DNA of 13,738 nucleotides. Origin: CAZTLI01 sp964614375 (lineage in GTDB: Bacteria; Chloroflexota; Anaerolineae; Aggregatilineales; Phototrophicaceae). Position 1 is the stretch's first letter. Each line of letters begins with the position of its first letter. Position numbers and translations under genes: made by a program. The notes beneath the pieces are model-generated. The model did no database searches and was not told where the DNA came from. It saw only the letters and a list, made by a program, of their open reading frames with translations. The DNA lies in the NCBI GenBank assembly GCA_964614375.1, contig CAZTLI010000103.1:1-13738 (forward strand), in the 5' to 3' direction. This document shows positions 6,749-12,791 of this stretch, one piece after another.

Positions 6749-7354
6749 ATGGCTTTTGAATTGCCAGCACTGCCTTATGCACATAATGCGCTTGAGCCTC
6801 ATATTGATGCGCGCACAATGGAAATTCATCACGGAAAGCATCACGCAGGGTACACGAATAATTTGAATAGCGCGCTGGAAGGCACAGACTGGGCGAGTAG
6901 GTCTATTGAGGAAATTCTCGCCAATCTGGATAAAGTGCCTGCTGACAAACGCACGGCTGTACAGAACAATGGTGGCGGTTATGCCAATCATTGCCTGTTC
7001 TGGGAAGTGATGAGTCCCAATGGCGGCGGCGCGCCATCTGGCGCACTTGCCGATGCCATCAATTCTGCATTTGGTAGTTTTGATGCGTTTAAAGAGCAGT
7101 TTTCGACGGCGGCTAAAACCCGCTTTGGTTCTGGTTGGGCATGGTTGGTTGTTGACGGTGGAAAACTCAGTGTGACTTCGACTCCCAATCAAGATACGCC
7201 GCTGATGGAAGGCAAAACCCCGATTCTCGGTTTGGATGTATGGGAACATGCCTATTACCTGAATTACCAGAATCGCCGTCCCGATTATGTCGCCGCCTTC
7301 TGGAATGTGGTTAACTGGGCGAAGGTTGCGGAACTGTTCGCGGCAGCACGTTAA
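6749..7354 (+). CDS. sodA: superoxide dismutase, Fe/Mn family, probably Mn-type
   Basis: The enzyme converts superoxide to oxygen and hydrogen peroxide in the cytoplasm; there is no signal peptide. The 201 residues match the family in length. All metal ligands are visible: His27 (MEIHH), His81 (NHCLFW), Asp163 and His167 (LDVWEHAYYL). The gateway Tyr35 (KHHAGY) and the NRRPDY signature (175-180) are also present. Gly77 and Gln148 (in PNQDTPL) are the combination expected of Mn enzymes, whereas Fe enzymes carry Gln near position 77. The residue after Gly77, usually His in GGH-x-NH, is Tyr here. AAGGAG lies 6 bases before ATG 6749. The gene has its own promoter-like sequence and ends at a strong terminator, so it is probably monocistronic. 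Metal specificity is inferred from signature residues only. Confidence 0.96.
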   Translation: MAFELPALPYAHNALEPHIDARTMEIHHGKHHAGYTNNLNSALEGTDWASRSIEEILANLDKVPADKRTAVQNNGGGYANHCLFWEVMSPNGGGAPSGALADAINSAFGSFDAFKEQFSTAAKTRFGSGWAWLVVDGGKLSVTSTPNQDTPLMEGKTPILGLDVWEHAYYLNYQNRRPDYVAAFWNVVNWAKVAELFAAAR

Positions 7355-7377
7355 ACGACCAAAGTGGAACTGCGACG

Positions 7378-7406
7378 TTCCCAATCACTGTGAAAGGCGT
7401 TACAAT
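7378..7406 (+). promoter_or_regulatory. promoter candidate for the lyase gene, overlapping the sod terminator
   Basis: TTCCCA (7378-7383), a 17-base spacer and TACAAT (7401-7406) form a plausible promoter whose -10 sits inside the upper stem of the sod terminator. The ten bases GTTACAATCG (7399-7408) are identical to those at the sod -10 (6698-6707). It would give a leader of about 75 bases for the gene at 7488. Confidence 0.35.
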
Positions 7407-7420
7407 CGTAGCGCCTTTTT
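7393..7420 (+). terminator. intrinsic terminator after sod
   Basis: AAAGGCGTTAC (7393-7403) pairs with GTAGCGCCTTT (7408-7418) through 11 pairs including one G-U, closing an AATC tetraloop. Five T (7416-7420) follow the GC part of the stem. It lies about 40 bases after the sod stop. Confidence 0.85.
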
Positions 7421-7487
7421 AAATTCAAAACTTCTGCAAGGTATAGATGACCTTGCTTTGTGTTGCACACGTTAAGGAGACAAAGGG

Positions 7488-8888
7488 ATGACAGAGTATC
7501 GTGTTGAAAAAGATTCTTTAGGCGAAGTAAAAGTCCCGACCCAGGCCTATTATGCCGCGCAGACTCAGCGCGCAGTGGAAAATTTTCCAGTGAGTGGACT
7601 GAAACCCTGGCCCGCATTCATCTGGAGTATGGCGGTCATCAAACGTGCGGCTGCGGAGGTCAATCGCGACCTGGGTCTGTTGGACACTACCTTAGCCGAT
7701 GCCATTATTCAGGCAGCCGATGAAGTCGTTGCAGGTAAATTCAATGATCATTTTGTGGTTGACCCTTTTCAGGCTGGTGCAGGCACCAGCCACAACATGA
7801 ATACAAACGAGGTTATTGCCAATCGTGCCAATGAGATTTTGGGTTATGCCCTAGACGCTAAAGAGAAACCTGTGAATCCCAATGACCATGTGAATATGGC
7901 CCAAAGCACCAACGACACCATACCTACTGCGATCCGCCTCGGGGTCCTATGGCGTTTAGAGGAACTATTGGAGACACTGCAAGGCTGTGCCGATGCGTTT
8001 CGGCATAAAGCCAAAGAGTGGGATGGCATTGTCAAGAGTGGTCGCACACACTTGCAAGACGCTGTTCCCGTGCGGCTGGGGCAGGAAGTGGGTAGTTGGG
8101 CGAAGGCCATCGAGCGTAACGCCGAAAAAATCAAGTTTGCGGCTGAAGGGGTGCGCCGTTTGGGTATTGGTGGTACAGCAGCGGGCACCGGCCTCAATGC
8201 CCATCCTGAATATCACGCGCGGATGGTGAAAAAATTGACCGAACTAACGGGTATCGAAGTGTATGAGTCGGACGATTTATTTGAATCCATGCAATCCATG
8301 CAGGATGCGGTCTTTTTCTCTGGCGCATTGCGGTCTGCGGCACAGGATTTCGCCCGTATTGCGAATGATGTACGCTTGCTGTCGGCGGGGCCAACAACAG
8401 GTATTTCAGAATTGACCTGTCCACCGGTTCAACCGGGGTCCTCGATCATGCCGGGTAAAGTGAATCCTGTGCTGGCAGAGATGCTCAATCAGGCGATGTA
8501 CCATGTGATGGGCAACGATTCGACCGTTAATCTGTGTGGCATGGCGGGGCAATTTGAACTGAATGTCATGATGCCGATTATTGCACACAATCTCAATGAA
8601 ATGATGCAGGTGATGATCGGGGCAGTGCGCGCCTTTACGGAACGTTTGGTCATTGGTTTACAGGCCAACCCACAGAATGCCGAACGCTGGTTATCGCGCA
8701 ATCCGATTTTAGTGACGGCCTTGAATCCCATTATTGGTTATTTGAAAGGCGCGGAAGTCGCCAAAAAAGCGATGGCTGAAGGCAAATCGGTGCGTGAGGT
8801 CGTGTTAGAATTGGGATATATGACAGAAGAAGACCTTGACCGCGCGCTCGACGCCCGCGCAATGACCGAAGGCGGCATTCGGGCTTAA
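7488..8888 (+). CDS. aspA: class II fumarase/aspartase-family lyase, aspartase-like (aspartate ammonia-lyase)
   Basis: This 466-residue cytoplasmic enzyme adds or removes water or ammonia across the double bond of fumarate. The superfamily signature GSSIMPGKVNP is at 317-327. Three other motifs resemble Bacillus-type aspartases more than FumC: GAGTSHNMNTNEV (97-109) instead of GSGTQ-NMN; AQSTND (138-143), where fumarases have SSND; and GRTHLQDAVPVRLGQE (185-200). Catalytic-region Thr187, His188, Ser318 and Lys324 are all present. Automated annotation may well call it fumarate hydratase, and fumarase activity cannot be excluded. AAGGAG lies 8 bases before ATG 7488. It follows the sod terminator and precedes a kinase gene with its own promoter, so it is probably a single-gene unit. 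I see no terminator with a T-run in the 102 bases after it. Confidence 0.9.
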   Translation: MTEYRVEKDSLGEVKVPTQAYYAAQTQRAVENFPVSGLKPWPAFIWSMAVIKRAAAEVNRDLGLLDTTLADAIIQAADEVVAGKFNDHFVVDPFQAGAGTSHNMNTNEVIANRANEILGYALDAKEKPVNPNDHVNMAQSTNDTIPTAIRLGVLWRLEELLETLQGCADAFRHKAKEWDGIVKSGRTHLQDAVPVRLGQEVGSWAKAIERNAEKIKFAAEGVRRLGIGGTAAGTGLNAHPEYHARMVKKLTELTGIEVYESDDLFESMQSMQDAVFFSGALRSAAQDFARIANDVRLLSAGPTTGISELTCPPVQPGSSIMPGKVNPVLAEMLNQAMYHVMGNDSTVNLCGMAGQFELNVMMPIIAHNLNEMMQVMIGAVRAFTERLVIGLQANPQNAERWLSRNPILVTALNPIIGYLKGAEVAKKAMAEGKSVREVVLELGYMTEEDLDRALDARAMTEGGIRA

Positions 8889-8932
8889 TGGGTCTAAAAC
8901 AATGTCTCTGCCGGTGTAACCTTAGAAAACGG

Positions 8933-8961
8933 TTGAGGCAATGGTTTAATTTCAGTATACT
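8933..8961 (+). promoter_or_regulatory. sigma-70-type promoter for the kinase-HD pair
   Basis: TTGAGG (8933-8938), exactly 17 bases, then TATACT (8956-8961). Transcription would start near 8968, leaving a short leader of about 23 bases to TTG 8991 or about 56 to GTG 9024. Confidence 0.6.
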
Positions 8962-8978
8962 ATCTTGAACTTTCGCAT

Positions 8979-9000
8979 TGTGAGCGGTGATTGACTCACA
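8979..9000 (+). repeat. inverted repeat spanning the TTG start of the kinase gene
   Basis: TGTGAG (8979-8984) and CTCACA (8995-9000) are exact reverse complements around a 10-base centre that contains GGTGA and the TTG start codon. In mRNA it could fold over the initiation region; in DNA it would lie just after the transcription start, where a repressor could bind. It is not a CRP site (spacing differs). Confidence 0.4.
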
Positions 9001-10739
9001 TTCAAAAAAACGTTGAACATCCTGTGAGTAAAAAACTCGGTAAATACGAAATCATAGAACGCCTTGGCCGTGGCGGCATGGCGGAGGTCTATCGTGCGTA
9101 CAATGCTAATCTTGCGCGCTACGAGGCCATTAAAGTGCTGCATACGTTTTTGGCAGATGCGCCTGAATTCAAATCGCGCTTTGAAAAAGAGGCGCAAAAT
9201 ATCGCCCGGTTGAAGCATCCAAACATCATTCAGGTCTATGACTTTGATTTTGATGCCGAAAACGAGAGCTACTACATGGTCATGGAGTTGATTGAGGGCG
9301 GTACGCTTAAAGATCGACTTCAGGAACTTGCGGCACAGAATCGTATCATGCCGCTGGAAGAAACCCTGCGTATTACGCGCGAGGCGGCAAGCGCGCTCTC
9401 GTATGCCCATAAAAGCGGCATGATTCATCGTGATGTCAAACCGGCGAATTTAATGCTCGATAAAGACAATCGGCTTGTATTGACCGACTTTGGCATTGCC
9501 AAAATGGTCACCGGGCCACAATTGACGATTACAGGCGGCATGGTTGGCACGCCCGCATATATGGCACCCGAACAGGGTATGGGTGAATATGGCGACGAGC
9601 GGTCAGATTTGTATTCATTGGGCGTGATTTTTTACGAAATGTTGATTGGTCACACGCCCTACAGCGCCGATACACCATTAGCTCTCATTTTGCAGCATGT
9701 TAATCAACCTGTCCCCACCGCAACATCTGTCAAAACCAATCTGCCGCCATTTGTAGACAAATTGCTGGAAAAAATGCTGGCGAAGAGTCCCGACGAGCGT
9801 TATCAAACGGCGGATGACCTTATCGCTGAATTGGACTATTTCACGGAAGAATATCAGCGTCAACAGACAGGTCATGATGATGTTACCGATGTGGGTACAT
9901 CTCCCAAACCGCCCGAAGTGCCCACAACCCGATTGCCACGTTCTTCATTACCGACGCGCATCAAAGATACGGGTATTCGTCCTGTACCACAGCGTTCAAG
10001 GCGTGGTTTGTATCTTACTCTATTTGTCGCTTTCGCCGTTGTTATCGTGATAGGCGCAATCATTATTGCCGGAAACAATGGCCTGTTTGCGTTTGGTGGT
10101 GTAACAGAGGCAACCGCTACAGAACCTGCTGCTGAGGTGACCGAAGCTGTGACGCAAGAAGCCGACGCGACGGCGGTTTTGGCATCTGATGCAACCAGCA
10201 CAGCGACAATGACAGCGACGGCGACAGAAACCATCGAACCATCCATCTCACTGTCACCGACGCAAACATCCACAGATAGGCCCGCTCCGACAGCCACGAT
10301 TGATATGACCGTTTCGCCATCGCCAACAGTCAATTTGACTGAAACGCAATCCTACATTCTGACCGCAACGACCAGCGCATGTCAGTTTGATTATGCGATT
10401 ATTGAGCAAACACCGCCCGACGGCGAAGCTGGCGGTTTCTTACGAGTGAATACACCGTATACACGCGAAATCACATTTTTGAATACCGGCACCTGCACAT
10501 GGGAACGCAATACGTCACTGACATTTATTGAAGGCGAAGATTTTAGTGCGGGGCCGCGTATATTTATCCGCGAACCAGTTGAAATCGGCGCAGAAGTCAC
10601 AATCTTATTCGACGGGGTTTTGCCGCCTCAGGGGAGTGTTCAGCCGATTTCTGGACGATGGCAACTGCGGACACCGGGACAGTTGCCCATTGGTGAACCG
10701 TTTAGTATCAGTGTGATGGTGTTCGATCCCGGAACATAA
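8991..10739 (+). CDS. transmembrane Ser/Thr protein kinase with extracellular NBR1-like Ig domain
   Basis: This 582-residue Hanks-type kinase phosphorylates proteins on Ser/Thr. The N-terminal catalytic domain (about 16-285) carries every key motif: P-loop GRGGMAEVY (26-34), Lys48 in EAIK, HRDVKPAN with Asp148, DFG (166-168), GTPAYMAPE (186-194) and Arg270 near its end. A basic juxtamembrane stretch (RSRRG) precedes one membrane helix (about 339-361). Outside the cell follow a Thr/Ser/Pro/Ala-rich linker of about 90 residues and a beta-rich domain (about 464-580) with Cys464 and the TCTW motif (501-504), the pattern of NBR1-type Ig-like domains. There are no PASTA repeats. The start is uncertain: TTG 8991 is preceded by an in-frame stop and GGTGA but has poor spacing; GTG 9024 (residue 12) is also possible, and neither changes the kinase domain. 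An HD hydrolase gene follows. Confidence 0.9.
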   Translation: MTHIQKNVEHPVSKKLGKYEIIERLGRGGMAEVYRAYNANLARYEAIKVLHTFLADAPEFKSRFEKEAQNIARLKHPNIIQVYDFDFDAENESYYMVMELIEGGTLKDRLQELAAQNRIMPLEETLRITREAASALSYAHKSGMIHRDVKPANLMLDKDNRLVLTDFGIAKMVTGPQLTITGGMVGTPAYMAPEQGMGEYGDERSDLYSLGVIFYEMLIGHTPYSADTPLALILQHVNQPVPTATSVKTNLPPFVDKLLEKMLAKSPDERYQTADDLIAELDYFTEEYQRQQTGHDDVTDVGTSPKPPEVPTTRLPRSSLPTRIKDTGIRPVPQRSRRGLYLTLFVAFAVVIVIGAIIIAGNNGLFAFGGVTEATATEPAAEVTEAVTQEADATAVLASDATSTATMTATATETIEPSISLSPTQTSTDRPAPTATIDMTVSPSPTVNLTETQSYILTATTSACQFDYAIIEQTPPDGEAGGFLRVNTPYTREITFLNTGTCTWERNTSLTFIEGEDFSAGPRIFIREPVEIGAEVTILFDGVLPPQGSVQPISGRWQLRTPGQLPIGEPFSISVMVFDPGT

Positions 10740-10740
10740 T

Positions 10741-10745
10741 GAGGA
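10741..10745 (+). promoter_or_regulatory. ribosome binding site that decides the HD gene start
   Basis: GAGGA lies 8 bases before ATG 10754. The upstream in-frame ATG at 10739 overlaps the kinase stop and has no such sequence before it, so 10754 is preferred. Confidence 0.55.
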
Positions 10746-10753
10746 ATGACCAG

Positions 10754-11323
10754 ATGAATCGTGAGACCGCATGGGCATTGATGACCGAATTTACACAGAG
10801 TCCGTCGCTGCGGCGGCACATGCAATCTGTGGAGGCGGCGATGCGTGCTTATGCGCCGCGATTTAATAGTGACCCGGATTTGTGGGGGGTAGTTGGCCTA
10901 TTGCATGATTTCGATTATGAACAATATCCTGATGTTGCTGTCGAGGGGCATCCTGTAGTTGGTTCAAAAATCTTGCGAGAGCGCGGCGTGCCTGAAAATA
11001 TCATCCGGGCGATTTTGTCTCATGCTGAAGAAATTACAGGAGTTAAGCCTGAGTCGGATATGGAAAAAACCCTTTTAGCAGTCGATGAGCTTACCGGATT
11101 CCTCATTGCAGTAGCACTCGTGCGACCCGGCAAAGACATCCGCGATGTAAAGCTAAAGTCCGTGCGTAAAAAGTGGAAAGACAAAGCCTTCGCAGCCCCT
11201 GTAAATAGGCAGGAAATTGAACATGCAGCCGCGGCGTTGGGCGTGCCGCTTGATGAACATATCACGATTGTGCTGGAAGCGATGCAGGCCAATGCCGAGG
11301 AATTAGGTCTGGCAGGGGAATAA
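10754..11323 (+). CDS. HD-domain metal-dependent phosphohydrolase (HDIG-like)
   Basis: This 189-residue soluble protein has the complete HD metal-binding set: His22 (RRHMQSVEA), His51-Asp52 (LLHDFDYE), His66 (EGHPVVGS), His90 (LSHAEE) and Asp111 (AVDELTG). Such domains are metal-dependent phosphohydrolases, often acting on nucleotides or nucleotide second messengers; the substrate here is unknown. The C-terminal third (a basic KLKSVRKKWKDKAFA stretch, then an Ala-rich helical tail) is seen in small stand-alone HD proteins. ATG 10754 is chosen because of the GAGGA 8 bases upstream; ATG 10739 would add five residues (MRNDQ) and overlap the kinase stop by one base. No terminator separates it from the kinase, so the two probably share a transcript that ends at the hairpin at 11348. 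Confidence 0.85.
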   Translation: MNRETAWALMTEFTQSPSLRRHMQSVEAAMRAYAPRFNSDPDLWGVVGLLHDFDYEQYPDVAVEGHPVVGSKILRERGVPENIIRAILSHAEEITGVKPESDMEKTLLAVDELTGFLIAVALVRPGKDIRDVKLKSVRKKWKDKAFAAPVNRQEIEHAAAALGVPLDEHITIVLEAMQANAEELGLAGE

Positions 11324-11347
11324 ATCGCGAATAATGGGGTAAGTGAT

Positions 11348-11378
11348 AGGGGCAGTCCGTGGATGACCGCCCCTTTTT
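11348..11378 (+). terminator. intrinsic terminator after the HD gene
   Basis: AGGGGC (11348-11353) pairs with GCCCCT (11369-11374), extended inside by GTC (11355-11357)/GAC (11365-11367) beyond one mismatch, and followed by a T-run (11374-11378). The matching A-run needed for minus-strand termination is missing, so it mainly stops + strand transcripts heading into the convergent LysM gene. Confidence 0.8.
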
Positions 11379-11386
11379 GTTTCGTT

Positions 11387-12457
11387 TTAATACTGGACGC
11401 GAACAGGCGTACCAATTTCTGCGAATTGATAGAACCATGCGGCAGCGGGCGTGGGCAGATTGACACAACCATGACTCATCGGTCTGCCAAAATTGCTGTG
11501 CCAGTATGTGCCGTGAATGGCATACCCTTGATAAAAATACATAACCCAGGGCACATCGGGTAGATAATAGCCGGGGCCAGTCATTGTCTGGGCATCGAGC
11601 ATGAGATAAACCGTAAAATCACCCTGTACAGTCGGTGTAGCGGCAAGCCCTGTCGAAACGAGCACACTGTTGACCAGTACACCGTTTTCATAGGCATAAA
11701 TCGTCGAATCGCTTAAATCCACAACAATTTGCCGCCCGGTCAATATGGTTGCGCCAGGGTCGCTGTTAATCGTTGCGGTTGGGTTGGTGGCGACCCCACC
11801 GGCGGGGATAATCAACTCTTGACCCGCATAGATATGGTCGGGATTGGTGATTCCATTCGCCTGTGCAATCGCGGGCCAGCTTAATCCATAGGTCGCCGCA
11901 ATTTGTGAGAGATGTTCGCCGCGCTGCACAATATGAATCGTGCTGGGAACAGCTTCGGGCAGTGGCGTGGTGGCTGCTTCTGTAATCGCTGCTTCATTGA
12001 CGACATTGACTGAATCAGGGGTCCAGATAGTGAGCACTTGTCCGGGATAAATGCGATTGATATTGGGGATATTATTGGCTTGTAGAATCTGTTCGACAGT
12101 GACACCGTAACGGTCTGCTATGGCGTTTAGATATTCACCGCGCGCCACAACATGGGTAATTGGCGTGCCCGCAACCAGCGGATTTTCGACCACCGGGCTG
12201 GCGTCCGGCGTGCTTAAACCGGGTATGACCAATTGTTGACCAGAGAAAATCTGTCGCACATCCGTGATGTTGTTGGCAGTCGCGATGACATTCATATCGA
12301 CCCCATACCGCAACGCGATACGGAACAGGTTTTCCCCCGGTTGCACCACATGAATCACTTCGTCCTGTGCCGAAACCGGCGCAATTATCGTTGTTGCCAA
12401 TAGCACAATGAAGATACTTAGTCCAAGTCTCAATAACTGCACCCGTTGTCTGAACAT
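11387..12457 (-). CDS. secreted L,D-transpeptidase with three LysM domains
   Basis: This 356-residue protein probably binds and crosslinks peptidoglycan outside the membrane. It starts with a signal peptide (basic FRQR, hydrophobic core to about 28, likely cut after APVSA). Three LysM modules follow, at about 35-80, 99-143 and 174-218, each with the G-E-x-L and closing G-Q-x-L/I pattern, joined by Thr/Ala/Pro-rich linkers. The C-terminal YkuD domain (about 240-356) has the catalytic HGTYWHSNFG stretch and SHGCVNL with Cys331, and ends at the last strand VRVQY. An in-frame ATG upstream (12514) would add 19 residues, but GGAGG lies 10 bases before the 12457 start and the likely promoter falls inside that extension, so 12457 is preferred. 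L,D-transpeptidases make 3-3 wall crosslinks or attach proteins to the wall; which applies here is not visible. Confidence 0.9.
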   Translation of the reverse strand: MFRQRVQLLRLGLSIFIVLLATTIIAPVSAQDEVIHVVQPGENLFRIALRYGVDMNVIATANNITDVRQIFSGQQLVIPGLSTPDASPVVENPLVAGTPITHVVARGEYLNAIADRYGVTVEQILQANNIPNINRIYPGQVLTIWTPDSVNVVNEAAITEAATTPLPEAVPSTIHIVQRGEHLSQIAATYGLSWPAIAQANGITNPDHIYAGQELIIPAGGVATNPTATINSDPGATILTGRQIVVDLSDSTIYAYENGVLVNSVLVSTGLAATPTVQGDFTVYLMLDAQTMTGPGYYLPDVPWVMYFYQGYAIHGTYWHSNFGRPMSHGCVNLPTPAAAWFYQFAEIGTPVRVQY

Positions 12458-12467
12458 CAAGCCTGAT

Positions 12468-12472
12468 CCTCC
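12468..12472 (-). promoter_or_regulatory. ribosome binding site that decides the LysM gene start
   Basis: On the minus strand GGAGG (complement of 12468-12472) precedes the start at 12457 by 10 bases, supporting it over the ATG at 12514. Confidence 0.55.
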
Positions 12473-12484
12473 ATATTTGCGAAT

Positions 12485-12514
12485 AGTATAACGATACATC
12501 ACGCCGCAGTCCAA
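12485..12514 (-). promoter_or_regulatory. sigma-70-type promoter for the LysM transpeptidase
   Basis: On the minus strand TTGGAC (complement of 12509-12514), an 18-base spacer and TATACT (complement of 12485-12490) form a good promoter, 27 bases before the start codon at 12457. Confidence 0.55.
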
Positions 12515-12709
12515 CGCAAATACTCCGCCGACAAGATTGTTTCAGATGATTGGCAGATGGCATAATGGTTCGTAGTAAATTTTGTAATATTATCGGCTTT
12601 ACTGGCTTCGCAGGCGATCAAATCCCGGCTCAACAGACCGTTGTTCTTTTGTGGAATATACCCCTACCGACGCTTACTATGCGGTGTTGTCGATTGCAAC
12701 GAGATAGAA

Positions 12710-12738
12710 TTGCTGTGACTGATATTTGACAGTACAAT
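12710..12738 (+). promoter_or_regulatory. promoter candidate for the propeller protein
   Basis: TTGCTG (12710-12715), 17 bases, TACAAT (12733-12738). A second, overlapping candidate uses a perfect TTGACA (12726-12731) with AATAGT (12750-12755) 18 bases later. Both lie within 85 bases of ATG 12792. Confidence 0.45.
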
Positions 12739-12791
12739 GCAATGGATTGAATAGTGTATGTGATAGCCAGTTCGGAACTTAAAAACGGCCT

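Larger units (their letters stand above)
12458..12791. other. divergent intergenic region without a gene
   Basis: The 334 bases between the two divergent envelope genes hold a minus-strand promoter near 12485-12514 and + strand promoter-like sequences near 12710-12755. A weaker + strand pair, TTGTTT (12537-12542) and CATAAT (12561-12566) with 18 bases between, is also visible. I find no convincing ORF, tRNA or terminator here. It is long enough for a small RNA, but no specific sign of one is seen. Confidence 0.5.

Noticed and set aside
6641..7384. Minus-strand open frame of 247 codons over sod
   Set aside because: The sod gene on the + strand has all family motifs; the antisense product shows no domain and is a composition effect.
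8979..9000. CRP-type operator (TGTGA...TCACA)
   Set aside because: The arms are 12 bases apart, not the 6 of a CRP site; kept only as an unexplained dyad.
9872..10333. Minus-strand open frame of 153 codons rich in Val/Ala/Ser
   Set aside because: It mirrors the Thr/Ala/Pro linker of the kinase on the other strand and has no independent support.
10100..10370. Possible tandem DNA repeat in the kinase linker (recurrent ACAGCGAC-like units)
   Set aside because: The repetition is low-complexity coding for Thr/Ala/Ser with irregular unit length, not a true tandem repeat.
12458..12514. N-terminal extension of the LysM transpeptidase to ATG 12514
   Set aside because: It would place the best promoter inside the coding region and put 19 polar residues before a classic signal peptide; GGAGG supports the 12457 start.
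12600..12645. Possible tRNA: the GATCAAATCCC stretch resembles a T-loop B box
   Set aside because: The expected TTC is ATC, the flanking bases do not form a 5-base T stem, and no matching anticodon or acceptor arms are found.
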